Origin: UBA7359 sp041689615
Lineage (GTDB): Bacteria > Pseudomonadota > Gammaproteobacteria > Eutrophobiales > Eutrophobiaceae
NCBI GenBank assembly: GCA_041689615.1
Contig: JBDNFW010000064.1
Coordinates: forward strand, 80,614 to 144,613
Length of the DNA: 64,000 nt
Direction of reading: 5' to 3'
Shown here: one piece after another, positions 36,262-44,781 of the stretch
Layout of the letters: every line of letters begins with the position of its first letter
Numbering within the stretch: the first letter of the stretch is position 1
Notes under the pieces: model-generated
The model's input: only the letters and a program-made list of their open reading frames with translations
What the model was told of the DNA's origin: nothing
Database searches by the model: none
Made by a program: the position numbers and the translations under genes

Positions 36262-38823
36262 TCACTCTTTACTCTCAGATAAAACAACTACACTTTCCTG
36301 TCGTTCATTACTATCAGGACTTGCTGTAACTTTCTCCTGAGGTTCCTTATTTGCAAATTGATTAGGAATATTGCGATTGATATCTGTTTTATCATCATCA
36401 TCCTGATTATTTTGCATAGGACGTACTGACGCTGTATTAGGATTTATCTGAGTGATATCACTACTACTGCTTTGTTCTGGAGTGCGAACAGGCGCAGAAG
36501 TCGAGGTGTTTGGTTGAACACTGTTTTCAGGATTATTAACTGGCGCATTATTTGGAATTGCATTCTGGTTAGTATTATCAACCGATGCTTTCTCTACAGA
36601 CTTGTTATTCGACTCATTATTATCACTACTATTACCTTGTTCTGGAGTGCTAACAGGTGCAGTAGTCGAGATGTTTGGTTGAACACTGTTTTTAGAATTA
36701 TTAACTGGCGTATTATTTGGAATTGCATTCTGGTTGGTACTATCAACCGATGTAGCTTCTACAGACGTGTCATTCGACTCATTATTAACATTACCATTGT
36801 TGTTTGCATTATCTGGCTTACGTCTACGTCCACCTCGTCTGCCTCGTCTTGAATTGTTGTTGCGATTGGAAGAGTTCGAATTAGAATCTGCAGAATTTTC
36901 AGTTTGATCTTTTTCTTGATCATTCTTCTGGTTTCCATGGTGTGGTTTATTATTTGGATTAGGTTTACTGTGCCGTTGTTGATTACGAGTTTGTCCTTGA
37001 CCTTGTCTATCACGATTGGAATTATTACCGCGAACATTTCGTTGATTAGTATTTGGTCGTCGATTATTTGGTCGTTGAGTATTATCTGAACTGGCCTTGG
37101 AAGTTTTCTTGTCCTCGGAAACGCTAAATAAAGTACTAAATATTTTTGCGAGGCGTGTTGCCAAGCCTATTTTGTTTTGTTTGTTGGCAGCAGGCACAGG
37201 TGCCTCAGGTGAAAATTGTTTAACGGCAGGGCTTTCAACAGGCGGCCTTTTATTATTATTGCTTATTATATCGCTATTTATATTGTCTTTTTCATCGGCT
37301 TTTAATAAATAGCTAGCTTGCTGATGATCATCGAGTTTTGCTTCAGTTAAACGAAGACGTTGTACCGAATATTGCGGCGTCACCATTGCTGGATCAGGTA
37401 TCACCGTAATTTCAACTTCCAGACGATGTTGGATCTCACTTATAGCTTGTCGTTTTTCATTTAATAAAAATGTGGCAGCATCAACGGGAACGCGAACAAT
37501 GATTTTTGCGGTCATATCTTTCATCGCTTCTTCTTCAATGATACGTAAAACTGAAAGCGCTAAAGATTCAACATCGCGAATCGTTCCTTGGCCGTCACAA
37601 CGCGGGCAAGGTATATGACTGGATTCACCTAATGAAGGTCGAAGTCGTTGTCGAGACATTTCAAGAAGACCAAATCGAGAAATTCTACCCACTTGTACGC
37701 GAGCTCTATCCATGCGCAAACTTTCGCGCATGGTGTTTTCAACTTCACGCTGATTTCGCGTGTTTAACATATCGATAAAATCGATAACGATGAGACCGCC
37801 AAGATCACGCAAGCGAAGTTGTCGTCCTATTTCTTCAGCAGCTTCCATATTTGTGTTTAAAGCTGTTTCTTCTATATCACTGCCTTTTGTCGCTCTTGCT
37901 GAATTGATATCAATAGAAATTAATGCTTCAGTGTGATCAATAATAAGTGCACCACCTGAAGGCAAGCGAACTTCTCTGGAAAAAGCGGACTCGATCTGAT
38001 GTTCAATCTGGTATCGAGTAAATAGAGGATCGCTATCTTTATACAGTTTAAGTTTATCCAGATTTTGTGGCATAACCTGAGACATGAAGTCATGACATCT
38101 TTTGTGAACTTCAGCGTCATCAATCCATATTTCATTAATGTCTTTTCGTAAGTAATCACGAATAGCGCGAATAATGACATCACTTTCCTGATAAACAAGA
38201 AAAGGAGCAGGGCGTTCAGTCGCAGCAGTACTGATTGCTCCCCAGAGTTGCGACAAATAATTTAAATCCCATTGCAGCTCTTCTGACGATTTACCTATGC
38301 CTGCTGTTCTTAAAATTAAGCCCATACCTTCCGGTACTTCGAGACCACTCATTGCATCTTTCGCTTCCGAACGGTCACTTCCTTCAATTTGTCGTGAGAC
38401 GCCACCGGCACGAGGATTATTAGGCATAAGCACAAGATACCGGCCAGCAAGGCTGATAAACGTACTTAACGCCGCACCTTTATTTCCACGCTCCTCTTTT
38501 TCAATTTGAACGGTGAATTCCTGACCTTCGCTGATAGCATCATTAATGCTTAATCGTCCACTACGCGGTTTGTCAGCTTGTTCAGGTTTAAATAAGGAGC
38601 GTGCTATTTCTTTGAAAGGTAAAAAACCATGGCGTTCTGATCCATAATCGACAAAGGCAGCTTCAAGACTAGGTTCTATTCGAACGACACGCGCTTTATA
38701 AATATTAGATTTTTTTTGCTCTCGTGCGGTTGATTCTATATCGAGATCGTATAATCGTTGTCCATCGACAAGTGCGACACGCACCTCTTCTGGCTGAGTT
38801 GCGTTGATCAGCATACGTTTCAT
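36262..38823 (-). CDS. rne: Ribonuclease E
   Basis: Endoribonuclease of mRNA decay and rRNA/tRNA processing. 853 residues. The N-terminal catalytic half has the S1 domain (YKARVVRIEPSLEAAFVDYG), the 5' sensor, a DNase I-like part with IDFIDMLNTRNQREVE and the zinc-link CPRCDGQG. The C-terminal half is low-complexity: Asn/Gln/Ser-rich with an arginine-rich patch SRRGRRGGRRRKPD that should bind RNA, then two 55-residue tandem repeats. RNE is longer and disordered compared with RNase G, so RNase E is preferred. It is divergent from rluC, the usual pairing, with a long leader between. Confidence 0.96.
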   Translation of the reverse strand: MKRMLINATQPEEVRVALVDGQRLYDLDIESTAREQKKSNIYKARVVRIEPSLEAAFVDYGSERHGFLPFKEIARSLFKPEQADKPRSGRLSINDAISEGQEFTVQIEKEERGNKGAALSTFISLAGRYLVLMPNNPRAGGVSRQIEGSDRSEAKDAMSGLEVPEGMGLILRTAGIGKSSEELQWDLNYLSQLWGAISTAATERPAPFLVYQESDVIIRAIRDYLRKDINEIWIDDAEVHKRCHDFMSQVMPQNLDKLKLYKDSDPLFTRYQIEHQIESAFSREVRLPSGGALIIDHTEALISIDINSARATKGSDIEETALNTNMEAAEEIGRQLRLRDLGGLIVIDFIDMLNTRNQREVENTMRESLRMDRARVQVGRISRFGLLEMSRQRLRPSLGESSHIPCPRCDGQGTIRDVESLALSVLRIIEEEAMKDMTAKIIVRVPVDAATFLLNEKRQAISEIQHRLEVEITVIPDPAMVTPQYSVQRLRLTEAKLDDHQQASYLLKADEKDNINSDIISNNNKRPPVESPAVKQFSPEAPVPAANKQNKIGLATRLAKIFSTLFSVSEDKKTSKASSDNTQRPNNRRPNTNQRNVRGNNSNRDRQGQGQTRNQQRHSKPNPNNKPHHGNQKNDQEKDQTENSADSNSNSSNRNNNSRRGRRGGRRRKPDNANNNGNVNNESNDTSVEATSVDSTNQNAIPNNTPVNNSKNSVQPNISTTAPVSTPEQGNSSDNNESNNKSVEKASVDNTNQNAIPNNAPVNNPENSVQPNTSTSAPVRTPEQSSSSDITQINPNTASVRPMQNNQDDDDKTDINRNIPNQFANKEPQEKVTASPDSNERQESVVVLSESKE
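36456..36785. repeat. 165-bp tandem duplication inside rne
   Basis: Two direct copies, 36456-36620 and 36621-36785, period exactly 165 bp (55 codons), in the disordered C-terminal part of RNase E. Both encode NQNAIPNN, SVQPN and TPEQ blocks with scattered differences, so the duplication is not brand new. The reading frame is kept. Confidence 0.88.
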
Positions 38824-39275
38824 TATTGTAATTCCTTAAGTTTCGCTCTACCTTTGCTGCACGACTTTAAATTGTTGTCGAGCGCTGGGAGCGCAACCTT
38901 TATTATTTTTTGCTCAATTTGTTTGGGTTAAGCAATATTCCAACCCTGTGCCTGCGTTACACATTTCATGTGATCGTAATGTCGAACACTTTACTTTGTT
39001 ATATTCACAGAACATCTCCTGTGTCACTATTAGGCCAAAATATACTGATATCAAAATATCAGGACTTCACTGAGTCTTAAAATATTCTTTTTGAATGATA
39101 TTTTTAGTTTTATCATTCTGGCCAATAGTTGACCAAACCTTAAGGAACTGCGTCGCACTATTTTTTGTGGGCGGACGCATGCCTCAATAACTGTGGCAGG
39201 GCTTAACCTGAATCCTCGGTTTGTAGAGCCTAATATAGCAACCTTGTTAGCTTGCAGCAATAAAATGAGAGAAAA
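38824..39275. other. Divergent rne-rluC intergenic region, probable long rne leader
   Basis: These 452 bp contain no open frame I would call. Hairpins include CTGATAT/ATATCAG (39045-39062) and a perfect 8-bp stem GAATGATA/TATCATTC (39093-39100, 39111-39118). GCGTC/GACGC flank a 19-nt loop near 39150-39177. In enterobacteria rne is autoregulated through a long structured 5' leader; the length and structures here are compatible with that, which is an inference. Confidence 0.5.
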
Positions 39276-40229
39276 ATGAGTCAAAACCTTCCAAAAAAAA
39301 TCAATTCAAAACAAATAGTTATATTAGATGAGAATGAAGGGCAACGAATTGATAATTTTCTTATGCGTTATTTTGGGAAAATACCAAAATCCCGGATATA
39401 TCAGATGTTACGAAAGGGCGAAGTTCGGGTAAATAAAGGTCGTATAAAACAGACCTATAAATTGAAAACAGGCGATATTTTGAGACTTCCACCTGTCTAT
39501 TTGGACGAGGAAAAATCAAATACAGCACCTCGTTTTCTTCAGCAAAAGATACTCGATGCCATCATTTTTGAAGATGAGGGCATTATTATTATTAATAAAC
39601 CGGCTGGCGTCGTGGTCCATAGTGGAAGCGGTCAAGAGCATGGAGTAATAGAAGCCTTTCGAGCAATGGGTGGAGAATATGAAAAATTGGAGCTTGTCCA
39701 TAGGCTGGACAAAGATACATCAGGTTGCCTGATATTGGCTAAAAACATACCCGTATTACGCCAATTACACGAGATTATAAACAGTGGTGATATCTCAAAA
39801 ACATATTGTGCTCTGCTAGCGGGTCAACTAGATAAAAAGCAAATGACAATAAACAGTGCGTTAAGTAAAAACCCTACTAATGAAAGGATTGTAACTGTTG
39901 AAGAAGGCGGCAAAGCGGCTACGACAATTTTTTTTCGAGAAACGGTTTTTGATAATGCGTCACTAGTTAACATAGAATTGATTACTGGACGTACGCATCA
40001 AATTCGAGTGCATAGTGCCTCTATAGGCCATCCTGTATTAGGTGATACAAAATATGGTGATCGCACATTAAATCGCGAATTTAAAAAAATGGGATTAAAA
40101 CGGATGTTTCTGCATGCGAAATTATTAAGCTTTATTTCGCCTGTCACCCATAAAAAAATCACTATTCAAGCACCACTTGAAGCTAATTTAGTTAGTTTTC
40201 TTGAAAAATTGAATACCAATTTTGCATAA
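39276..40229 (+). CDS. rluC: 23S rRNA pseudouridine synthase RluC
   Basis: Makes pseudouridines in 23S rRNA. 317 residues: an N-terminal S4 RNA-binding domain (RIDNFLMRYFGKIPKSRIY) and a RluA-type catalytic domain with HRLDKDTSGCLILAK, whose aspartate is the catalytic residue, followed by LITGRTHQIRVH. RluD and TruC are related; position opposite rne and the S4 sequence favour RluC. Confidence 0.93.
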   Translation: MSQNLPKKINSKQIVILDENEGQRIDNFLMRYFGKIPKSRIYQMLRKGEVRVNKGRIKQTYKLKTGDILRLPPVYLDEEKSNTAPRFLQQKILDAIIFEDEGIIIINKPAGVVVHSGSGQEHGVIEAFRAMGGEYEKLELVHRLDKDTSGCLILAKNIPVLRQLHEIINSGDISKTYCALLAGQLDKKQMTINSALSKNPTNERIVTVEEGGKAATTIFFRETVFDNASLVNIELITGRTHQIRVHSASIGHPVLGDTKYGDRTLNREFKKMGLKRMFLHAKLLSFISPVTHKKITIQAPLEANLVSFLEKLNTNFA

Positions 40230-40317
40230 ATTTATGGAACCAGTAAACATTTATTGATTCTAATTTCATGCAGTTTGTTACACTTAACCAATACTTTTTA
40301 AGACTTAAAAATACAAT

Positions 40318-41265
40318 ATGAACGATACAACCAAAGAAACAAATTCAAATAGTTTTGAGCAGTCACTTGTCAATGAGCTTGCCAAGGAAGTCTTAAATGA
40401 ACAACGTCGAAATAGACGTTGGGGTATATTTTTTAAAGGGTTATTTGCATTGTATCTATTATCATTTTTTCTTGTCTACCTTGTGAAAAATACTGAACTA
40501 AGCAGTTTTGGTAGTGATGAACATACTGCATTAATTGAAATTAATGGCGTCATTGCCGCTGATACTGAAGCAAGAGCCGACTATGTAGTAGGTGGTCTAA
40601 GACGCGCTTTTGAAGATGTAAATACAAAAGGTATTATTTTGCGAATCAATAGTCCTGGTGGCAGCCCCGTTCAGGCAGGTTACATTAATGATGAAATAAA
40701 ACGTCTTAAAGAAAAATATCCTGATATTCCTCTTTATGCTGTTATTACCGATATTTGTGCTTCCGGTGGTTATTACATTGCTGCAGCGGCAGATAAAATT
40801 TATGCCAATAAAGCCAGCATTGTTGGTTCGATAGGTGTCATTATGGCTGGCTTTGGTTTTGTCGATGCAATGAATAAACTGGGCGTCGAACGACGACTTT
40901 TACATGCGGGTGAAAACAAAGGATTTATGGATCCTTTTCAGCCACTAAAACAGAATGAAGCTACTCACGTTCAAGGATTGCTAGGTGAAATTCACCAACA
41001 ATTTATTGATGTTGTTAAAGATGGACGAGGAGATCGTCTGATTGATGACGAGAAACTTTTTTCTGGTCTAATCTGGTCAGGTGAAGAAGGAGTTAAACTC
41101 GGCTTGGTCGATGAATTAGCTAGTGCTGGTCAAGTGGCTCGCGATGTTATTGGTGCTGAAGATATTGTTGATTACACAAAACGAGAATATTTTTTGGATC
41201 GATTTGCAAAACAAATGGGAGCAACCATACTTAATAGTCTTAATCAAGGGTTTAATCTTCAGTAA
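40318..41265 (+). CDS. sppA: Signal peptide peptidase SppA-type (S49) protease
   Basis: Inner-membrane serine protease that degrades residual signal peptides. 315 residues, the short form with a single S49 domain. One membrane helix at about 40-60 (FKGLFALYLLSFFLVYLV). ILRINSPGGSPVQAGYI and the CASGGYYIAAAADKIY segment carry the nucleophile serine; the lysine of the dyad should lie in NKASIVGSIGVI. It is convergent with yceF with 3 bp between stop codons. Confidence 0.93.
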   Translation: MNDTTKETNSNSFEQSLVNELAKEVLNEQRRNRRWGIFFKGLFALYLLSFFLVYLVKNTELSSFGSDEHTALIEINGVIAADTEARADYVVGGLRRAFEDVNTKGIILRINSPGGSPVQAGYINDEIKRLKEKYPDIPLYAVITDICASGGYYIAAAADKIYANKASIVGSIGVIMAGFGFVDAMNKLGVERRLLHAGENKGFMDPFQPLKQNEATHVQGLLGEIHQQFIDVVKDGRGDRLIDDEKLFSGLIWSGEEGVKLGLVDELASAGQVARDVIGAEDIVDYTKREYFLDRFAKQMGATILNSLNQGFNLQ

Positions 41266-41268
41266 AAG

Positions 41269-41850
41269 CTAAGGGATGGTGATGCCCTGATTTCTAAGCA
41301 TTTCACAAAGCCGAATTAGCGGTAATCCAATCAATGCGGTTGGATCATCGCCTTCCATTTTTGAAAGTAAACTTATACCCAGCTTTTCTGACATAAAACT
41401 GCCAGCACATTGATAAGGTTGTTCTTTATTTAAATAATCCTCTATTTCAATATCACTCAGTTCCCGGAAGCATACTCGATATCTGACAACGTCTCTTTCC
41501 AATGTTTGAGTTTTTGTATTTAAGACACACAAGCCCGTGTAAAAAACTAATGATTTACCACTCATCATAGCTAATTGTTGTTTGGCATTTTCATGGTTCT
41601 CAGGTTTGCTCAGAATATGTCCATCACACTCCAGAGCCTGATCTGAGCCTATAATGGTAGAATTGGGATGATTTAAGGCCACTCGTCTGGCTTTTTCTTC
41701 AGCAAGACGAATAACATAATCATTTATAGACTCAGCCTGTAACCGTTGTTCATCAATATCTGGAGACTCACAGATAAACTCGAGATAAAGACGTTCGAGC
41801 AGCATTTTCCGATAGGGTGATGACGAAGCAAGTATGATATTTGACTTAAT
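41269..41850 (-). CDS. yceF: Maf-type nucleotide pyrophosphatase YceF, start apparently ATT
   Basis: House-cleaning pyrophosphatase of the Maf family acting on modified nucleotides. The family N-terminus is present as NIILASSSPYRKMLLERL, but its first ATG lies after it, at 41805. Upstream in frame there is no ATG, GTG or TTG. ATT at 41848-41850 gives the sequence (M)KSNIILASSSPYRK and has GGAG with 7-nt spacing (41858-41861 on this strand), excellent geometry. It yields 193 residues, the normal length. Later motifs are IIGSDQALECDG, ENAKQQLAMMSGK and CAGSFMSEKLG, GLPL. A start at 41805 would remove the phosphate-binding loop and is unlikely. Confidence 0.92.
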   Translation of the reverse strand: MKSNIILASSSPYRKMLLERLYLEFICESPDIDEQRLQAESINDYVIRLAEEKARRVALNHPNSTIIGSDQALECDGHILSKPENHENAKQQLAMMSGKSLVFYTGLCVLNTKTQTLERDVVRYRVCFRELSDIEIEDYLNKEQPYQCAGSFMSEKLGISLLSKMEGDDPTALIGLPLIRLCEMLRNQGITIP

Positions 41851-41947
41851 TTTGGCTCTCCAATGAGCAAAGTAGAGGTTTATTTTGGCTAAATCTAAAT
41901 AAATATCAAATAAGTCAGTAATTTAACAAAATATCGTCGATATTATT

Positions 41948-41976
41948 TTGACAGTATAGGGGTCTATCGATAAAAT
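41948..41976 (+). promoter_or_regulatory. Strong promoter of the yceD-rpmF-plsX-fab operon
   Basis: TTGACA (41948-41953) and TAAAAT (41971-41976, 5 of 6 matches) with the ideal 17-bp spacer. Transcription is predicted at about 41983, only 3-5 nt before the yceD ATG at 41987. Confidence 0.8.
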
Positions 41977-41986
41977 TCGCCGCCTG

Positions 41987-42490
41987 ATGCCATCTGACCT
42001 GTCGCAATCCATTGATCCATTGCGTCTAGCTAAATCCAGAGAACGGATTGAAGGTAGCCTGCAACTTGATTCTTTCGAACGTCTTAAGGACGTGTTGCTT
42101 GAAAATTCGGATAAACTGCAATATCGCTTATCCTTTGATTTTGATGAGTCAGGTACTTGTGTTGTTGAGTCTGTTATTGATGGTAAATTAGCGCTTGAGT
42201 GTCAGAGATGTCTCAACCCTGTAATTATTGAAATTCATAAAAGTTCATTACTTGGGGTTGTTAAAGATAATGACGATATTGATGCTTTGGACAAAAAGTA
42301 TGAACCGTTACAATTAGATGAGGAAAATATTTCTGTCGTCGATTTGATTGAGGATGAATTATTGTTGTCCATTCCTCTCTCACCATTACACGCAGAAAAT
42401 GAATGTTCTGGGAAAGAAGTATTAGACCAGATTAATGCTGACGCAAAGCCGCAACCATTTGCAGCTTTAGCCGCATTAAAAAAGAAATAA
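41987..42490 (+). CDS. yceD: YceD / DUF177 family protein, 23S rRNA accumulation factor
   Basis: 167 residues opening with IDPLRLAKSRERIEGS, the typical DUF177 start, and carrying LECQRCLNPV with the conserved cysteine pair and a VDLIEDELLLSIPL helix. In other bacteria members affect 23S rRNA levels. It sits directly before rpmF as in most proteobacteria. There is no ribosome binding site and, given the promoter position, the transcript would be essentially leaderless. Confidence 0.9.
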   Translation: MPSDLSQSIDPLRLAKSRERIEGSLQLDSFERLKDVLLENSDKLQYRLSFDFDESGTCVVESVIDGKLALECQRCLNPVIIEIHKSSLLGVVKDNDDIDALDKKYEPLQLDEENISVVDLIEDELLLSIPLSPLHAENECSGKEVLDQINADAKPQPFAALAALKKK

Positions 42491-42523
42491 AGATTTATAT
42501 TTATTATTTAGGAGACAAGCTTC

Positions 42524-42709
42524 ATGGCTGTTCAAAAAACTAAAAAATCAACTTCAAGAAGAGATATGCGTCGTTCACATGATGCTCTAACTTCATCTAC
42601 ATTATCAATTGAACCGACTTCGGGTGAAGTTCATCTTCGACATAATGTCAGTGCGGATGGATATTATCGTGGTAAAAAAGTTGTTACGGTTAACCAAGAC
42701 CAAGAATAA
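42524..42709 (+). CDS. rpmF: 50S ribosomal protein L32
   Basis: 61 residues starting MAVQKTKKSTSRRDMRRSHDA in family fashion (quoted in part), ending with a basic stretch YYRGKKVV. It is the cysteine-free version, without the zinc ribbon. A strong AGGAG lies 9 nt before the ATG. It forms the ancient yceD-rpmF-plsX-fabH cluster. Confidence 0.96.
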   Translation: MAVQKTKKSTSRRDMRRSHDALTSSTLSIEPTSGEVHLRHNVSADGYYRGKKVVTVNQDQE

Positions 42710-42761
42710 TTAATTTAAACCATATTTATTCAGAGATGAAATAGAGCGCTCTAGATAGTCT

Positions 42762-43790
42762 ATGTCATTGAAATCAATAATAGCACTTGACGCAATGGGC
42801 GGAGATTTTGGCCCATCTGAGATAGTGCCCGCTGCTCTTTCCATTCTTAAAAAACATTCTGATCTGAGTCTTATGCTCGTTGGAAAAGAAGACATGATTC
42901 TTGCTGAATTGAAAAAGCATAATGCAGCTGGACATGAACGAATTACGGTAGTTCATGCTTCTGAAGTCGTCGAAATGCATGAAGCGCCTTCACATGCATT
43001 ACGCAACAAAAAAGAATCATCAATGCGACTTGCTATTGAATTAGTTCGTGATGGTAAAGCTGCTGCCTGCGTTAGCGCCGGTAACACGGGTGCTCTAATG
43101 GCAACGTCAAGATTTATTCTTAAAATGCTTCCTGGAATGGACCGTCCGGCAATTTGTACAATTTTGCCTGGCACGAAAGGACATACACATGTTCTTGATT
43201 TAGGCGCTAATGTTGATTCAAGTTCTGAGCAACTATTTCAGTTTGCTATCATGGGTGCACAGTTAACTAGTGCTGTCGAAAATAAAGAAAATCCAACCAT
43301 TGCACTTTTAAATATCGGTGAAGAAGACATTAAAGGAAATGACAGAGTAAAGCAGGCAGCTGCCTTATTGGAAGAGAGTCATTTAAATTACATTGGTTTT
43401 GTTGAAGGAACTGATTTATATACAGGTGAAGTTGATGTCATTGTCTGTGATGGGTTTGTTGGTAATATTGCATTGAAAGCAAGCGAAGGCCTTGCTGAAT
43501 TTCTCCGCCATCATGCGACAGAACAGTTTAAAAGTAGTCTTTATTCCAAATTTGCAGCATTAGTTGCGATGCCTGTATTAAAAACACTAAAACGTAAAAT
43601 TGATCCAAAAAATTATAATGGAGCTTCATTGCTTGGTCTTCGTGGAATTGTCATAAAGAGTCATGGCAGTGCAGATAGAGTTTCTTTTGCAACCGCAATT
43701 GAAGAAGCCATCATCGAAGTAGAAAAAAATGTTCCAGAAAGAATCAATGCGAAACTAGAACAATTATTAATTGATAGGCAAAGTCTTTAA
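42762..43790 (+). CDS. plsX: Phosphate acyltransferase PlsX
   Basis: Converts acyl-ACP to acyl-phosphate for phospholipid synthesis. 342 residues with IALDAMGGDFGPSEIVPAA at the N-terminus, SAGNTGALMATSRF, and VDVIVCDGFVGNIALKASEG, all conserved in PlsX. Its stop shares one base with the fabH start (TAATG), so the pair is coupled. Confidence 0.97.
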   Translation: MSLKSIIALDAMGGDFGPSEIVPAALSILKKHSDLSLMLVGKEDMILAELKKHNAAGHERITVVHASEVVEMHEAPSHALRNKKESSMRLAIELVRDGKAAACVSAGNTGALMATSRFILKMLPGMDRPAICTILPGTKGHTHVLDLGANVDSSSEQLFQFAIMGAQLTSAVENKENPTIALLNIGEEDIKGNDRVKQAAALLEESHLNYIGFVEGTDLYTGEVDVIVCDGFVGNIALKASEGLAEFLRHHATEQFKSSLYSKFAALVAMPVLKTLKRKIDPKNYNGASLLGLRGIVIKSHGSADRVSFATAIEEAIIEVEKNVPERINAKLEQLLIDRQSL

Positions 43791-44755
43791 TGTTTTCAAA
43801 AATTACGGGCACAGGCTCTTATTTGCCGGAACGTATATTAACTAATGCTGAACTTGAAACGATGGTTGATACATCGGATGAGTGGATCAGATCACGCACT
43901 GGCATTGAAAAAAGACATATTGCGGCTGATGATGAGACAACATGTGATCTTGCTGAAAAAGCAGCTTTAAACGCAATCAAAGCCTCAGGGAAAAAGGCTA
44001 CTGATATCGATCTTATTATTGTTGCTACGACAACGCCTGATTTTATTTTCCCCAGTACAGCCTGTCTTTTGCAACAACGTTTGGATATTCATGGCTGCCC
44101 AGCATTTGATATACAGGCGGTTTGCACCGGTTTTATTTATGCCGTTAGTGTTGCGGATCAGTTTATCCGAAATAATAATGCCAAATGCGTACTGGTTGTT
44201 GGAGCAGAAACCTTGTCGCGTATAGTTGACTGGAAAGATAGAGACACCTGTGTACTGTTTGGTGACGGTGCTGGCGCGGTGATTCTTGAAGCAAGTGAAA
44301 AAGCAGGTATTTTATCAACTCATATTCATGCTGATGGGAAGTATCAACATTTATTAAATGTGCCCGCAGGAATTTCATCAAATCATGATCAACTTAAAAC
44401 GGATAATGCATTTATAAAAATGCAAGGCAACGAAGTTTTTAAAGTTGCCGTTAATACACTGGGACGTATTGTCGATGAAACTTTAGCCGCAAATTCTATG
44501 CAGAAAAAAGACATCGACTGGTTGGTGCCACATCAAGCCAATACACGAATAATTTCCGCTACTGCAAAAAAACTGGATATGTCTATGGATCGTGTTGTTT
44601 TAACGGTTGATCAACATGGTAATACTTCGGCTGCTTCCGTTCCATTAGCACTGGATGTTGCTGTTAGAGATGGACGTATAAAAGAAAATGATACCTTGAT
44701 GTTAGAAGCTTTTGGTGGCGGCTTTACCTGGGGTTCGGTGTTGTTACGTTATTAA
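43790..44755 (+). CDS. fabH: Beta-ketoacyl-ACP synthase III
   Basis: Starts fatty-acid synthesis by condensing acetyl-CoA with malonyl-ACP. 321 residues; catalytic triad Cys112 (AVCTGFIYA), His in VPHQANTRI and Asn in QHGNTSAAS. The SRTGIEKRHI segment near the N-terminus is also typical. Coupled to plsX. Confidence 0.97.
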   Translation: MFSKITGTGSYLPERILTNAELETMVDTSDEWIRSRTGIEKRHIAADDETTCDLAEKAALNAIKASGKKATDIDLIIVATTTPDFIFPSTACLLQQRLDIHGCPAFDIQAVCTGFIYAVSVADQFIRNNNAKCVLVVGAETLSRIVDWKDRDTCVLFGDGAGAVILEASEKAGILSTHIHADGKYQHLLNVPAGISSNHDQLKTDNAFIKMQGNEVFKVAVNTLGRIVDETLAANSMQKKDIDWLVPHQANTRIISATAKKLDMSMDRVVLTVDQHGNTSAASVPLALDVAVRDGRIKENDTLMLEAFGGGFTWGSVLLRY

Positions 44756-44781
44756 TATTTGTTTCTTTTTAAAAAAATTAA

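Noticed and set aside
36472..36852. Plus-strand open frame with Ile/Trp-rich repeats opposite rne.
   Set aside because: Shadow of the Asn-rich duplicated region of RNase E; no start signals.
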